Source: UBA1672 sp050633285
GTDB taxonomy: Bacteria > Pseudomonadota > Alphaproteobacteria > Micavibrionales > Micavibrionaceae
DNA: 64,000 nucleotides
Reading direction: 5' to 3'
Assembly (NCBI GenBank): GCA_050633285.1
Contig: JBOEGG010000005.1
Coordinates: forward strand, 545,643-609,642
Shown: one piece after another, positions 33,777-42,159 of the stretch
How the letters are laid out: each line of letters starts with the position of its first letter
Numbering within the stretch: position 1 is the first letter of the stretch
Position numbers and translations under genes: made by a program
The notes under the pieces: model-generated
Database searches by the model: none
The model's input: the letters and a program-made list of their open reading frames with translations, nothing else
Told to the model about the DNA's origin: nothing

Positions 33777-35150
33777 TTATGGCACCAGAGGTAGGCAGGC
33801 ACCTGACGGTATCGTGTCTTGATCCGGGATTAAAGTGCCATGAAAATAGGGGACTCTTATAGGTTGGTAATAACAGCCCGGATTTGCGCAGAAGTGATCA
33901 TAATGTATGGAGATTGTGCGCCCTGTTACCTGATCTAAGCCTGTTGCATGAGTTGTTAACGTGTTGTCATACCTGTATGTCAGAACAGGAACATACGTTG
34001 GGAATGGCGCGTTACATGTCACGACACCTGTTGTCGATCCTACTCCAGGTAAATGAGCGCCAACGCTTTTTATTAGCTCGGAATGTGTCTCAATAATGTC
34101 GAAAGAGGAATATGCGTTTAGATTAGTCCCGTCATCACAGTTGTTTGCGACACGAATAATATCGTTTGACAGGGTTGTGTTTACGCCTGCAGTTGGTGTT
34201 CCTGCGGTGACACAATTTGAGTCTATATCTCCTCCCGGAATTGCTGCGGGCTCATCACCAGGCATTCTATTACCAATAAGTGCTGTACTTCCAGTTGAGG
34301 TATTGTCAAGTTTTGTTGGGTCTGAACCTGCTGTAACGGTGTCAGAGGATGTGTTACCGGGGGAGCATTCGCGTGGTATAGAACGAGGATCAAAGGATAC
34401 TAAATGTTCAAAGGACCTGAAACGATCATCTTCTCCAAAATCAATGCAACGTGCGACGTTCCATACGCTTGACATGTGAGAGCAGTTATAGCCGTTGCTG
34501 CCAATGCTGCTTGTATTTAGGTCATTGTCCAGTGTTATACTTTCCCCCATAAAGGTATGGCTGAAATTACTATCTACGTATGTTCTTAAACTGTCGAGGA
34601 GAAGAACACGTAGGGCATTGTCTATTTGAGTATTAGGAAACGAGACGTTGATTTGAAAGGTTGAGCCACCACTTGAGTCATTTGGAGGGATTTCAGCACT
34701 GGCACTGTTATCATCACCTGTCCATAGTGCAACATCAAGTGTTTGCCATTTGGTGCTTTCAGTGAAGCTACCTGCATTATGAGCAGCCATAGCGATATAT
34801 TGGTCGAAACATGTGTATTCTAAAACACTGTCGGGCTTATGGATGATTTGCTCGGCCATAATCGTTTCACGAGATGCCTCCATATAAGCCTTACTGGAGA
34901 TTTGATTCATAAAGTTTCCGTCACAGGCGGAATTGTTATAGGAGCTGGTTCCTGTATTCCAAGATGCGCCGGATTTTGAACCATTGAGGGATGCCGATGT
35001 GCCAGCGTTTGTGTTGTTATATATATCATAACCAGTACATGGAATTCCCGGCGAGCATGCACCTGCGTAGGCGTTTCCACCATAAAGCGTCCCTATTATA
35101 AACAGGGAGGTGATAAAAGTATTTTTAAATGAGCTATTTGTCTTACTCAC
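33777..35150 (-). CDS. secreted cysteine-rich protein, paralogue B (unknown family)
   Basis: This 457-residue protein begins with a signal peptide (FITSLFIIGTLYGGNAYA). It carries the same framework as paralogue A: SACDGNFMNQ near the start, AYMEASRETIMAEQIIHK, then KPDSVLEYTCFD, IDNALRVLLLDSLRTYVD, MSSVWNVARCIDF, HFCANPGCYYQP and a C-terminal Cys. Two insertions, one of about 45 residues in the first half (WTGDDNSASAEIPPNDSSGG) and one near the middle with Thr/Ser/Gly repeats, make it longer. It is upstream of paralogue A on the same strand, likely from tandem duplication. Function unknown. Confidence 0.8.
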   Translation of the reverse strand: MSKTNSSFKNTFITSLFIIGTLYGGNAYAGACSPGIPCTGYDIYNNTNAGTSASLNGSKSGASWNTGTSSYNNSACDGNFMNQISSKAYMEASRETIMAEQIIHKPDSVLEYTCFDQYIAMAAHNAGSFTESTKWQTLDVALWTGDDNSASAEIPPNDSSGGSTFQINVSFPNTQIDNALRVLLLDSLRTYVDSNFSHTFMGESITLDNDLNTSSIGSNGYNCSHMSSVWNVARCIDFGEDDRFRSFEHLVSFDPRSIPRECSPGNTSSDTVTAGSDPTKLDNTSTGSTALIGNRMPGDEPAAIPGGDIDSNCVTAGTPTAGVNTTLSNDIIRVANNCDDGTNLNAYSSFDIIETHSELIKSVGAHLPGVGSTTGVVTCNAPFPTYVPVLTYRYDNTLTTHATGLDQVTGRTISIHYDHFCANPGCYYQPIRVPYFHGTLIPDQDTIPSGACLPLVP

Positions 35151-35167
35151 GCGATTCTCTATTCCTA

Positions 35168-35620
35168 CTACTCAGCCTTTAGTATATATGTCTTTTCCGA
35201 AGGCGACCACATATATATTTCAAAATCATAGTCATTCACCCCGTTTTTAAAGGCTAATATATCTTTTATTCGATGTGAAAACGTACCTGCTGCGACAAGT
35301 GTACGTGCTCTTATTTTTGATAATAGCAGAATTTCACTATCTTTTTCAGCAATAATGAGATGAGTACACACTTTTTTTTCAATATAACAGTTTTTACGCT
35401 GTAATATAAATTCGTCATTTCCATCATTATTGAGGTCAATGGGAGCGATCCTGTATATATCCGGATCAGATTCGTACTCAGAGGCTATATATGCATTGAT
35501 ATGAAAGCGTGAGGTGAAGGATATGTTTGTGTCGTATTTCAGTTCTTCTATGGCGCTTGCATTAGAAGAACTGAAAATTATTAAGAGTACGGCTATAAAA
35601 AATGGATAAACTTTGGCCAT
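35168..35620 (-). CDS. small secreted protein with DxNNDGxDE calcium-loop-like motif
   Basis: This is a 150-residue product from the ATG at 35620 (the frame is open to 35683). The start gives a signal peptide (KVYPFFIAVLLIIFSSSNAS). Residues around the middle contain APIDLNNDGNDEFILQRKNC, similar to calcium-binding loops of FG-GAP/VCBS-type repeats. It has two Cys (NCYIEKKVC), which could pair. It is on the same strand as, and 17 bases before, paralogue B. Role unknown; probably exported with the same set. Confidence 0.65.
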   Translation of the reverse strand: MAKVYPFFIAVLLIIFSSSNASAIEELKYDTNISFTSRFHINAYIASEYESDPDIYRIAPIDLNNDGNDEFILQRKNCYIEKKVCTHLIIAEKDSEILLLSKIRARTLVAAGTFSHRIKDILAFKNGVNDYDFEIYMWSPSEKTYILKAE

Positions 35621-35701
35621 TATGAGACTCTGTGCAGGTTGTTTTTGTTTGTTATATGACATAGATGTCAGTGTAACACTCAAAAGCAGAAAGGTGGAGT
35701 T

Positions 35702-35920
35702 TTAACCTTCCAGATCGATGTCCAATATTGCCATGTTGAAGTCGAATGATGTTTCACCTTCATCAATGATTTTGTAAATTATACCAATAAATTCACCATT
35801 CACCATGACTTCAATTGAGTCTTCTGTTTTTTCTCTTTTTTTCACCGTGATGTCATTGCACTTGAATGTGCGCTCAAGGTGGTTTTTTAGTTGCATCATT
35901 TCGTCAGGGGTGAAGCTCAT
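35702..35920 (-). CDS. DUF3126-like small protein
   Basis: This 72-residue protein has a beta-rich core: TFKCNDITVKKREKTEDSIE, then VMVNGEFIGIIYKIIDEGET and FNMAILDIDL. The last part closely matches the DUF3126 family, a small uncharacterised group that I associate with alphaproteobacteria. It lies directly upstream of the secreted gene and downstream of the olsA-like gene on the same strand. Function is not known. Confidence 0.75.
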   Translation of the reverse strand: MSFTPDEMMQLKNHLERTFKCNDITVKKREKTEDSIEVMVNGEFIGIIYKIIDEGETSFDFNMAILDIDLEG

Positions 35921-35935
35921 GTGTATTGATCCTTT

Positions 35936-36718
35936 TTATGAATTATCAGTCTTATTCTTTAAACCATTGGATACGGTGTTATGGCATGCTTTGGCAAGTG
36001 TTTTTCTGTCTGAGAAATCTTGTGCTCTTATCGGCTCATGAAAAGTTAAGGAAATTTGCGCTCCTTTACTTTTGGCAAAACGCCATAAATGATCCGCAAG
36101 TGGGGTGTCCATTTCGATGTGCCATGCGTATAAATCACGGTCTTCTTGTGTGTTTATAGGTCTTTTATCAACGTGATCCATGTTTAGGGTTATTGGCTGT
36201 ATCATTAAATCAGGTAGATTGTCTTTCAGTGCCAATGAAAATAAACTGGATTTGAAGGGGATAACCTCACGCCCGTCTGTTGAGGTGCCTTCGGGAAAGA
36301 TGATTAAACTTTTTTCGTTGTTTAACATTGTATCTAATGCATGTTTGGCTTGCGAAGCATCTGCGCGCTCTCTGCTGATGAAGGCTGTTTGTTGTAGTTT
36401 GGATAAAAATCCGAAAACCGGCCATGATGCCACATCTTTTTTTGCCACGAAAGATGCGGGTAGGACACTTCCAATAACCGGGATATCTAAATAGGAAATA
36501 TGGTTAGACATAAAGATAGTCTGTTTTGATTTTAGTGGGGTGCCATGAATAACGACTTTTATTCTAAAAAGGCGAGACACACATTTTTGCCATAGGAAAG
36601 GGAGGATATATGCGCCTTTTCCTGTGTGAAACAGGAGGATGAGAGATTGTAATGGCACTACAAGGCAGCACAGAAGTGCAAAAATTATGAATTTTACAGA
36701 AGCTATAATGGTTTTCAT
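35936..36718 (-). CDS. 1-acyl-glycerol-3-phosphate / lyso-ornithine-lipid acyltransferase (PlsC/OlsA-like)
   Basis: This is a 260-residue membrane-associated acyltransferase. N-terminal hydrophobic anchor (FIIFALLCCLVVPLQSLILL), then the catalytic NHxxxxD in FMSNHISYLDIPVIG, the glycerophosphate-binding loop FPEGTSTDGREVIPFKSSLF and the downstream IQPITLNMDHV are clear for the PlsC family. It starts 10 bases after an olsB-like gene, so it is more likely OlsA (second step of ornithine lipid synthesis) than the housekeeping PlsC. Both are the same family, so the symbol is left empty. Confidence 0.85.
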   Translation of the reverse strand: MKTIIASVKFIIFALLCCLVVPLQSLILLFHTGKGAYILPFLWQKCVSRLFRIKVVIHGTPLKSKQTIFMSNHISYLDIPVIGSVLPASFVAKKDVASWPVFGFLSKLQQTAFISRERADASQAKHALDTMLNNEKSLIIFPEGTSTDGREVIPFKSSLFSLALKDNLPDLMIQPITLNMDHVDKRPINTQEDRDLYAWHIEMDTPLADHLWRFAKSKGAQISLTFHEPIRAQDFSDRKTLAKACHNTVSNGLKNKTDNS

Positions 36719-36728
36719 AGTGATGCTA

Positions 36729-37622
36729 TTATCCGGGCATAGTTTTTTGTATTTTTCGTTCGTAGTATTTTCTATACCGATCTGTCATTAAGCTTGTTTG
36801 TACAACAATACAGACATCGATTGTATTGAATTGTTCATCAATCACTGCGCCTTCACCGATTGTTGCACCAAGCCTGAGGTAACCTTTTATAAGGGGAGGT
36901 AGAGATGCAAAAAGCCTGCGCTCATTCAGTTCCTCTTTCGGATGTATATTCATGCTGACGTTACGTCCGTCAATGGCGATTGGTTTTACACTGTCAGCTG
37001 TTGAATGAAAATGGTGCAAGTAAGATAGGTGCGTGGATACTGCATCTACATCTGTGCCGTGGAAGCTTGCGCATCCAAATAATAAGTCAATATCATGCTC
37101 TGTGATGTAATCGGCGATTCCCTGCCAGAGAAGGTTTAGTATTGGTTTTGTTCTATATTCTGCCAATACACACGAACGCCCTAATTCCAAGAGTTTATTT
37201 TCACTATTTACCAAGCGTGTTAGGTCGTATTCGTCGCTAGAATAAAAGCGGCCTTTTTGTTCGGCAACTTTTTGTCTTAAGAGACGATACGTTCCAACAA
37301 TTTTTTCTTCGGATGTGGCTGTGTTTTTTATTAAAACAACTAAATGGTCTGTAATGTCGTCGAAATCATCGAAATCACGTTCTTGAGCTTTCATATCCGG
37401 GCTAGGTTGGGCACCATATTCATCATAAAAGACTTTATAGCGTAGCTTTTGTGCTTCTTCTATTTCACTTTTGTTTTTGGCAAGGCGCACATATGCCGTT
37501 TTATTTTCGCTATTCGGGAGCTGAATTTCCGGCGACTGGATCATGCAATTTTCTACTGTTAAACTCTGAATTATTTCTTTGTGCATCCTAAAGAAGATGC
37601 GAGCATGGTCAAGCGAATTCAT
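36729..37622 (-). CDS. OlsB-like ornithine N-acyltransferase (GNAT fold)
   Basis: This 297-residue protein starts its domain at VRLAKNKSEIEEAQKLRYKV, followed by FYDEYGAQPS, the FDDITDHLVVLI strand, VGTYRLLRQKVAEQKGRFYS, LELGRSCVLAEYR and FGCASFHGTDVDAVSTHLSY. These are conserved blocks of the OlsB family, which loads a 3-hydroxy fatty acid onto the alpha amino group of ornithine, and which is paired with olsA. The following gene fits olsA. Hemolysin-like acyltransferases have the same fold, so a different amine substrate is possible. Confidence 0.85.
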   Translation of the reverse strand: MNSLDHARIFFRMHKEIIQSLTVENCMIQSPEIQLPNSENKTAYVRLAKNKSEIEEAQKLRYKVFYDEYGAQPSPDMKAQERDFDDFDDITDHLVVLIKNTATSEEKIVGTYRLLRQKVAEQKGRFYSSDEYDLTRLVNSENKLLELGRSCVLAEYRTKPILNLLWQGIADYITEHDIDLLFGCASFHGTDVDAVSTHLSYLHHFHSTADSVKPIAIDGRNVSMNIHPKEELNERRLFASLPPLIKGYLRLGATIGEGAVIDEQFNTIDVCIVVQTSLMTDRYRKYYERKIQKTMPG

Positions 37623-37683
37623 CTTGTCACATAATCTTTAATTATCTACATCTTAATTGGGTTTTATAATATAGGGAAATGTT

Positions 37684-38151
37684 ATGCGTTCTGTTTTGTT
37701 TGTTTGCACAGGTAATATCTGTCGTTCTCCGACTGCTGAGGCTGTATTCCGATCTTATGTAAGAGATTTGGATTTAGCGGAGGAGGGCGTGCGCTATGAT
37801 TCTGTGGGTATACAGGGATATCATATAGGTGAAAGTCCGGATGATAGGTCAATTAAGGTGGCAGAGGGGCATGGCATTGATATGAGCGGTCTTTTTGCAC
37901 GTCAACTTGGAATGTCGGATTTCGATGATTTTGATTTTTTGATTGCGATGGATAAAGGGCATGAAAGCGCAATGCATAATATGTGCAATAATGAGGGGCA
38001 GCGCGCGAAGGTTAAATTGCTTTTAGATTATTGTGAAGATTGTCGCGGTATGGATGTTCCTGATCCGTATTATGGTGCTATGGATGGGTTTGAGAGGACT
38101 TATAACCTTATTGATAAAGGGGTAAAGGCGCTTATCAAAGCTGAATTTTAA
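37684..38151 (+). CDS. low-molecular-weight protein-tyrosine phosphatase
   Basis: This 155-residue protein has the CX5R(S/T) P-loop at the start (VLFVCTGNICRSPTAEAVFR) and the general acid Asp in DVPDPYYGAMDGFERTYNLI, typical of LMW-PTPs. It likely acts on tyrosine-phosphorylated proteins, or as an arsenate-reductase-like relative. There is no kinase or exopolysaccharide gene next to it in the window, so its partner is not obvious. Confidence 0.93.
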   Translation: MRSVLFVCTGNICRSPTAEAVFRSYVRDLDLAEEGVRYDSVGIQGYHIGESPDDRSIKVAEGHGIDMSGLFARQLGMSDFDDFDFLIAMDKGHESAMHNMCNNEGQRAKVKLLLDYCEDCRGMDVPDPYYGAMDGFERTYNLIDKGVKALIKAEF

Positions 38152-39473
38152 AGTGGCTCTGTGTCATCTTGTTTAGGGGAGGCACCTGAATCAGGTGCAT
38201 GTTCATCAGGGTGCGCTTCTTCCGGTTCGATTCCATCTTCTATATCTTCAACGTCTTGGCGGTGCATGTTGAGGATTTCACCAATATGCTCTGCCGCTTT
38301 AGCAGCTTTACTGTTTGCTTTTGCGCGTTCAGACTTTAATTCGTCTGCAAAACCTTTTAGTGGTCCCATTGCTGCGAAGAATGAATATATGTTTGGGGCG
38401 GCGGCGGATACATCGCCTTTTGATGCAATATTGATACCGCCTTGTATAATCTGGCAAACCTCAAAAAGGCTTTGTACTATAAGGCTGGTTCCGGCAACTT
38501 TTGCAGCACGCTCATGCTTGGCGATATCATCAAGTTTGATTTGCAGGTTTTCTCTGTCTTGTTCACTCAGTTCGATACTTGTTTTTTGCATGCCAACTAA
38601 ACGAATATTTTTCAGTTCATTTAGGGTGACCCGCTGTGGGTGTTGTGATTCGTCAGGTTTATTTTCAACGTCTTCTTTAGGGTTATGTTTATTTCTTCGC
38701 TCTTTCATTTCTGAAAGTAGGATGGCACCTTCTTTATAGCCAGAGGCGGTATCGCGCATAATTTTATGTGTTCTGAACGGGTTTTGGGCGTATTCGGACA
38801 TCACATTCATTATGAAAGCCACGCCTTTTTGTCCCTTGTAAGCAAGGTAAGAGAGTGCCTCGCCTGTCACTTCAAGCTTTTCTGTAAATGGTTTTTTTAG
38901 AAAGTCCCCACAGCGATTTACTGTTGCGGCAGCTATCGGTTCGCCGATTCCTTTTTTGCGGGCAATTTCAAGGTATTCATTCTTTTTGAAACGACTGTCA
39001 TTGTTAGGCAAGTTTACGAATTGTAGTCCGCTATGTTTCATTTTTTCGCTTAGATTCGCTACAGCAACTTGTTTTCTGTCTTCTTTTTCTTCGCCATGAT
39101 CAGGATTGTTTTTATCTTTTTCAAAGGCCGTGAACATTTTGAGGCCTTTACGGTATTCGTCTTCCTTCGCGGCACGTTGCATGTTGATACTGGACATTAA
39201 TCCAATGGCTGCAACTGCGGAGACAATCGCAAACGAGTGGTCAACGACAGGGCTGCTGTCACCTTGTTCTATTGATGATGAGATTGCATGTCCGCTTTCC
39301 ATTAATGCAAACACATCAGAGAACAGCTCTTCGGTGAAGTGGCGTTTATCGACTTCGATTAGTTCGTTTGTGTTTACAAGAAAGCGTTTTAACGCAACTT
39401 CCGGCCCTAAAGCTTTTCCTGATTCTGTGAACGCTGCTGTTAACGCGTCACTTTCTTTTTCATTACTCTGCAA
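38148..39473 (-). CDS. large charged protein of unknown family
   Basis: This is a 441-residue, helical, charged protein. It has a short apolar segment near residue 80 (FAIVSAVAAIGLMSSI) and another near 380 (AAPNIYSFFAAMGPLKGFA), not clear membrane spans. The middle has VTLNELKNIRLVGMQKTSIE, and the end is acidic and probably disordered (DVEDIEDGIEPEEAHPDEHA). No signal peptide and no domain I recognise. It converges on the phosphatase gene. The charged build and the solitary nature would also fit a secreted effector, but there is no direct evidence. Confidence 0.7.
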   Translation of the reverse strand: MQSNEKESDALTAAFTESGKALGPEVALKRFLVNTNELIEVDKRHFTEELFSDVFALMESGHAISSSIEQGDSSPVVDHSFAIVSAVAAIGLMSSINMQRAAKEDEYRKGLKMFTAFEKDKNNPDHGEEKEDRKQVAVANLSEKMKHSGLQFVNLPNNDSRFKKNEYLEIARKKGIGEPIAAATVNRCGDFLKKPFTEKLEVTGEALSYLAYKGQKGVAFIMNVMSEYAQNPFRTHKIMRDTASGYKEGAILLSEMKERRNKHNPKEDVENKPDESQHPQRVTLNELKNIRLVGMQKTSIELSEQDRENLQIKLDDIAKHERAAKVAGTSLIVQSLFEVCQIIQGGINIASKGDVSAAAPNIYSFFAAMGPLKGFADELKSERAKANSKAAKAAEHIGEILNMHRQDVEDIEDGIEPEEAHPDEHAPDSGASPKQDDTEPL

Positions 39474-39509
39474 ATTTCACCCCATATTTTTATTGTTTTA
39501 TTTGCATTA

Positions 39510-39911
39510 TTATAAATTGTATTGCTCATTTAAATCTGGTTCTGGTGGATCGGAATTGTTGAATTCAATAGCTTCACCATACGTTAATTCTAAAACGGCA
39601 AGTTTTTGTATTAATTCTTCAGGAATTTCTATGTGCTCGGCGACTTCTCCATCATTACCTTTGTGGTATAGGATGGGGTCAATGGATGTGAACTGTGATA
39701 GGTCTAAGTCTGTATTATATTGCTTATGCTCACAATAGGCTTTTTCAAAAGCATCTACATTTTCTGTAGGGACTTCTAAAACTGCCCAGAATGGCGTTCC
39801 ATCATGTTCTTCTATTACTTCTATGGCATTGTCTGATTCGATGTAGCCATTAATAATTACAAGCGACAAATCGCCATGGCCATCATTCTGTGTGTCTGTT
39901 TTCTCTACCAC
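39510..39911 (-). CDS. small acidic protein, unknown
   Basis: This 133-residue, strongly acidic protein (DLSLVIINGYIESDNAIEVI, then EEHDGTPFWAVLEVP and later LAVLELTYGEAIEFN) lies 36 bases upstream of the 441-residue gene on the same strand, so the two may form a unit. I do not recognise a domain. No signal peptide or membrane span. Confidence 0.6.
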   Translation of the reverse strand: MVEKTDTQNDGHGDLSLVIINGYIESDNAIEVIEEHDGTPFWAVLEVPTENVDAFEKAYCEHKQYNTDLDLSQFTSIDPILYHKGNDGEVAEHIEIPEELIQKLAVLELTYGEAIEFNNSDPPEPDLNEQYNL

Positions 39912-40026
39912 TTTTACTCACCCATAGAATTTATAAAATTATTATGCTCAGTATAATAGCGGGTGCCGCGCTATGTGTCAAAAAAACTATTCTTATAAAA
40001 AAAGTACTAATCATGTTAGTTCGTTG

Positions 40027-40054
40027 TTGACTTTAACCCCCGATATCCTCTAAT
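40027..40054 (+). promoter_or_regulatory. candidate promoter of the tRNA cluster
   Basis: TTGACT (40027-40032) and TCTAAT (40049-40054) are spaced by 16 bases and lie 27 bases before tRNA-Cys. The match to sigma-70 boxes is good for the -35 and fair for the -10. Confidence 0.45.
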
Positions 40055-40080
40055 CATTAGGCACTTATTAAGAAGGTGAT

Positions 40081-40154
40081 GGCGCGGTGGCAGAGTGGTT
40101 ATGCAGCGGATTGCAAATCCGTGTACACCGGTTCGACTCCGGTCTGTGCCTCCA
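40081..40154 (+). tRNA. tRNA-Cys (GCA)
   Basis: This is a 74-base tRNA. Acceptor GGCGCGG pairs with CTGTGCC (with G-U pairs), discriminator T, encoded CCA. The anticodon loop is TTGCAAA with GCA, and the T arm reads GGTTCGACTCC. All arms fold by eye. Confidence 0.97.
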
Positions 40155-40214
40155 TTAAATTTCTTTCTTGACAAGTTAAAAACATACGGGCATAAAAGCC
40201 CACGAAAAACGTGT

Positions 40215-40289
40215 TCCCCAGTAGCTCAGTGGTAGAGCAGGTGACTGTTAATCACTTTGTCGGAGGTTCGAATCCTTCCTGGGGAGCCA
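40215..40289 (+). tRNA. tRNA-Asn (GTT)
   Basis: This is a 75-base tRNA. Acceptor TCCCCAG pairs fully with CTGGGGA, discriminator G, encoded CCA. The anticodon loop CTGTTAA carries GTT, and the T arm contains GGTTCGAATCC. It is 60 bases after tRNA-Cys. Confidence 0.97.
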
Positions 40290-40323
40290 TTTTTCTTATT
40301 AGACTAAAAAAGACCTTTATAAT

Positions 40324-40400
40324 GCGCCCGTAGCTCAGCTGGATAGAGCGCCTGACTACGGATCAGGAGGTCAGGGGTTCGAATCCTCTCGGGCGCACCA
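40324..40400 (+). tRNA. tRNA-Arg (ACG)
   Basis: This is a 77-base tRNA. Acceptor GCGCCCG pairs fully with CGGGCGC, discriminator A, encoded CCA. The anticodon loop CTACGGA carries ACG, which is normally deaminated to ICG. It is the last of the cluster, and the DNA after it has an accessory look. I do not see a repeat of its 3' end downstream within the window. Confidence 0.97.
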
Positions 40401-41022
40401 CTTTTCTTTCAGTAATATCAATGGATTAGTGTATTTCGGTAGAGATGGGTGGATGCTATTGAAATAGTCTGGCACTTAACTAGCTACTTAAAACATATAC
40501 GATTTAATATTGGTTTGCGTACATCAGAAAGCAGCCTAAGTGGTGAAATTCATGAGTTTGGTGTGACGCCGTATTAGATATATATGGTGAATATGTTGGT
40601 TGAGTGAGGAAGGTATGGTTCTCTGCTTCGAAACAGTACTCCCACCTATACCGTCGAAGGCTCCCAAACTTGTTAAGAGCGAAGGCAGGCAAGCTGCTTA
40701 ATGTAATACATCAAAGCTTGGCAAGGAGGGAATTGTTGCGCATCCCCTATAGCGGTGGCGCACTTCTGGCACCCCGCTATCATGCACCATAAAACATATC
40801 GTCGTTTCACCACTCGCAGGGTTTGAAGATATCATCTCTCCACCTGTACAGAACCTAGCCAGAGCTTGGAGAGATACCTTTCCATCTGGACTGAACCATG
40901 TAGAAAAGGAAGGTGTTCGCTTTCCCTTATGCAATCCCATCAACCAATCGTCCGCCGATTGGATAGCGCAAACTGTTCAAAGTTTGATCAAAAAAAATGC
41001 CCATTTAGGATTGATGTTTGTG

Positions 41023-41064
41023 ATTTACATACGATCAAGAATTGTTATGTTGTCGTATGTAAAT
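41023..41064. repeat. 12-bp perfect inverted repeat with 18-base spacer
   Basis: ATTTACATACGA (41023-41034) pairs perfectly with TCGTATGTAAAT (41053-41064). No T-run follows, so it is not an ordinary terminator. It could be a protein-binding operator or an element end. It lies 64 bases before the orphan gene at 41129. Confidence 0.75.
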
Positions 41065-41076
41065 AGCGTCTGCCCA

Positions 41077-41089
41077 CGACCCAAAGCGG
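41077..41089 (-). repeat. short dispersed repeat, copy 1
   Basis: On the minus strand this reads CCGCTTTGGGTCG, within a longer similar stretch at 41066-41094. Relatives lie at 42097 (plus) and 43034 (minus). Intergenic, just before the orphan gene. Confidence 0.5.
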
Positions 41090-41128
41090 ACGTTGAATAG
41101 TGACATATCAAAGAATTGAGTTTTAGAG

Positions 41129-42073
41129 ATGAAAACGTTTTTATGGATTCCAGGTGAGGGCTACGATATTGCCGCTGTAAAACGTTTGCAGGAAAACTTT
41201 ACATGTCCATCTAAGCCAATGGGAGAGCCATGGTTTAATACGGATAATCGTGTGATGTACGATTACTTGTCAGGTGATATATCTAAAATTAAAGTGAACG
41301 AGTTAATGACGCCTCTTGAAGCAATTTCAAGCGGAACAAGTAGTTTTGGTCATGAAGATGAATGGTGGTCTCCTTGGTTTCATTATCTTATGGGACAGTT
41401 AATGAGAAAAAATCACGAAAAATACGTAGATTATCTTTTGGAATATCTTATCACAGCATTTATCTCTCAGTATCCTGACTGTGTTAGCAATGAACCATAT
41501 GTAGGCTTTAAAGAGGATGCGATTAATACTCTTGGTAAATGTATAATGGATGCTGAGTGTTGGAATGAAAATAAAATAGTTATGGGCAAAGTTCTCTGTT
41601 CGAGCAACAATAATCCTGCCCGATACTGGGGCTGGGACAAAGCTAGTGGAGACTTTTCTGCTTCTATGTTTTTTTGTTTAAAGTATTTACGGTCTGAACA
41701 AATCTCTGAATGGTGTAAATCTGTTTTAGAAATAGAATCCCCACATTGGAGCGCACAATTGATTGTGTGGCTTGTTGGAGCGCATAAGATACTGAATGGT
41801 GAACAAAAACACCCATCTGAGTTTTCTGGAAATCCTGATATAGGATGGGCTTGGTCACATGATGTGGATGGGTTTCAGAATTATTTACCTGAAAGTCAAA
41901 GAAAGCCCACTGTTTTTCTTCCTAAGGAAAATAGCTCTATTTTTCTAAGTACGGTGCGCTCATATATTAATGAGCAGGTGTATTTAGATTGGCTGACATC
42001 GATCTCTGAATATGATTATATTGAAGCGGAGATGGGTGGAATTCCAAATCAATTTGAAGAGTTATACATTTAA
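41129..42073 (+). CDS. orphan protein of unknown family (Trp-rich)
   Basis: This is a 314-residue, cytoplasmic-looking protein rich in Trp and aromatics (HEDEWWSPWFHYLMGQLM, then NNPARYWGWDKASGDFSASM and IGWAWSHDVDGFQ). No signal peptide. I do not recognise a domain. Long aromatic, acidic proteins of this sort are common among immunity proteins of contact-dependent toxins, but there is no toxin gene beside it, so that idea is weak. It lies between copies of a short dispersed repeat. Confidence 0.7.
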   Translation: MKTFLWIPGEGYDIAAVKRLQENFTCPSKPMGEPWFNTDNRVMYDYLSGDISKIKVNELMTPLEAISSGTSSFGHEDEWWSPWFHYLMGQLMRKNHEKYVDYLLEYLITAFISQYPDCVSNEPYVGFKEDAINTLGKCIMDAECWNENKIVMGKVLCSSNNNPARYWGWDKASGDFSASMFFCLKYLRSEQISEWCKSVLEIESPHWSAQLIVWLVGAHKILNGEQKHPSEFSGNPDIGWAWSHDVDGFQNYLPESQRKPTVFLPKENSSIFLSTVRSYINEQVYLDWLTSISEYDYIEAEMGGIPNQFEELYI

Positions 42074-42096
42074 ACAGGCAGTAATAAGTTTAATGT

Positions 42097-42109
42097 CCGC
42101 TAATGGTCG
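42097..42109 (+). repeat. short dispersed repeat, copy 2
   Basis: It reads CCGCTAATGGTCG within AATGTCCGCTAATGGTCGAA, similar to copies at 41077 and 43034. It lies between the orphan gene and the hydrolase pseudogene. Confidence 0.45.
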
Positions 42110-42159
42110 AAGTATCTACAAAAACTTGTATTTTAATTTAATAACGTCAATATGTTACC

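Larger units (their letters stand above)
40401..41128. other. unassigned stretch after tRNA-Arg, with hairpins and an open frame without start
   Basis: There is no gene I can support. It contains a perfect 7-bp hairpin (CCAATCG-TCCGC-CGATTGG, 40944-40962), an imperfect ATAGCGG... hairpin around 40749-40780, and a 12-bp palindrome at 41023-41064. One plus-strand frame is open from 40753 to 41064 without a plausible early start (it reads ISPPVQNLARAWRDTFPS), which suggests a decayed gene. Short antisense frames also exist and look accidental. The composition and lack of genes suggest a remnant of an inserted element. Confidence 0.5.

Noticed and set aside
40504..40943. Several 60-80-residue frames on both strands after tRNA-Arg
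   Set aside because: They overlap each other, have no ribosome sites and no recognisable domain. I keep only the note on the open stretch.
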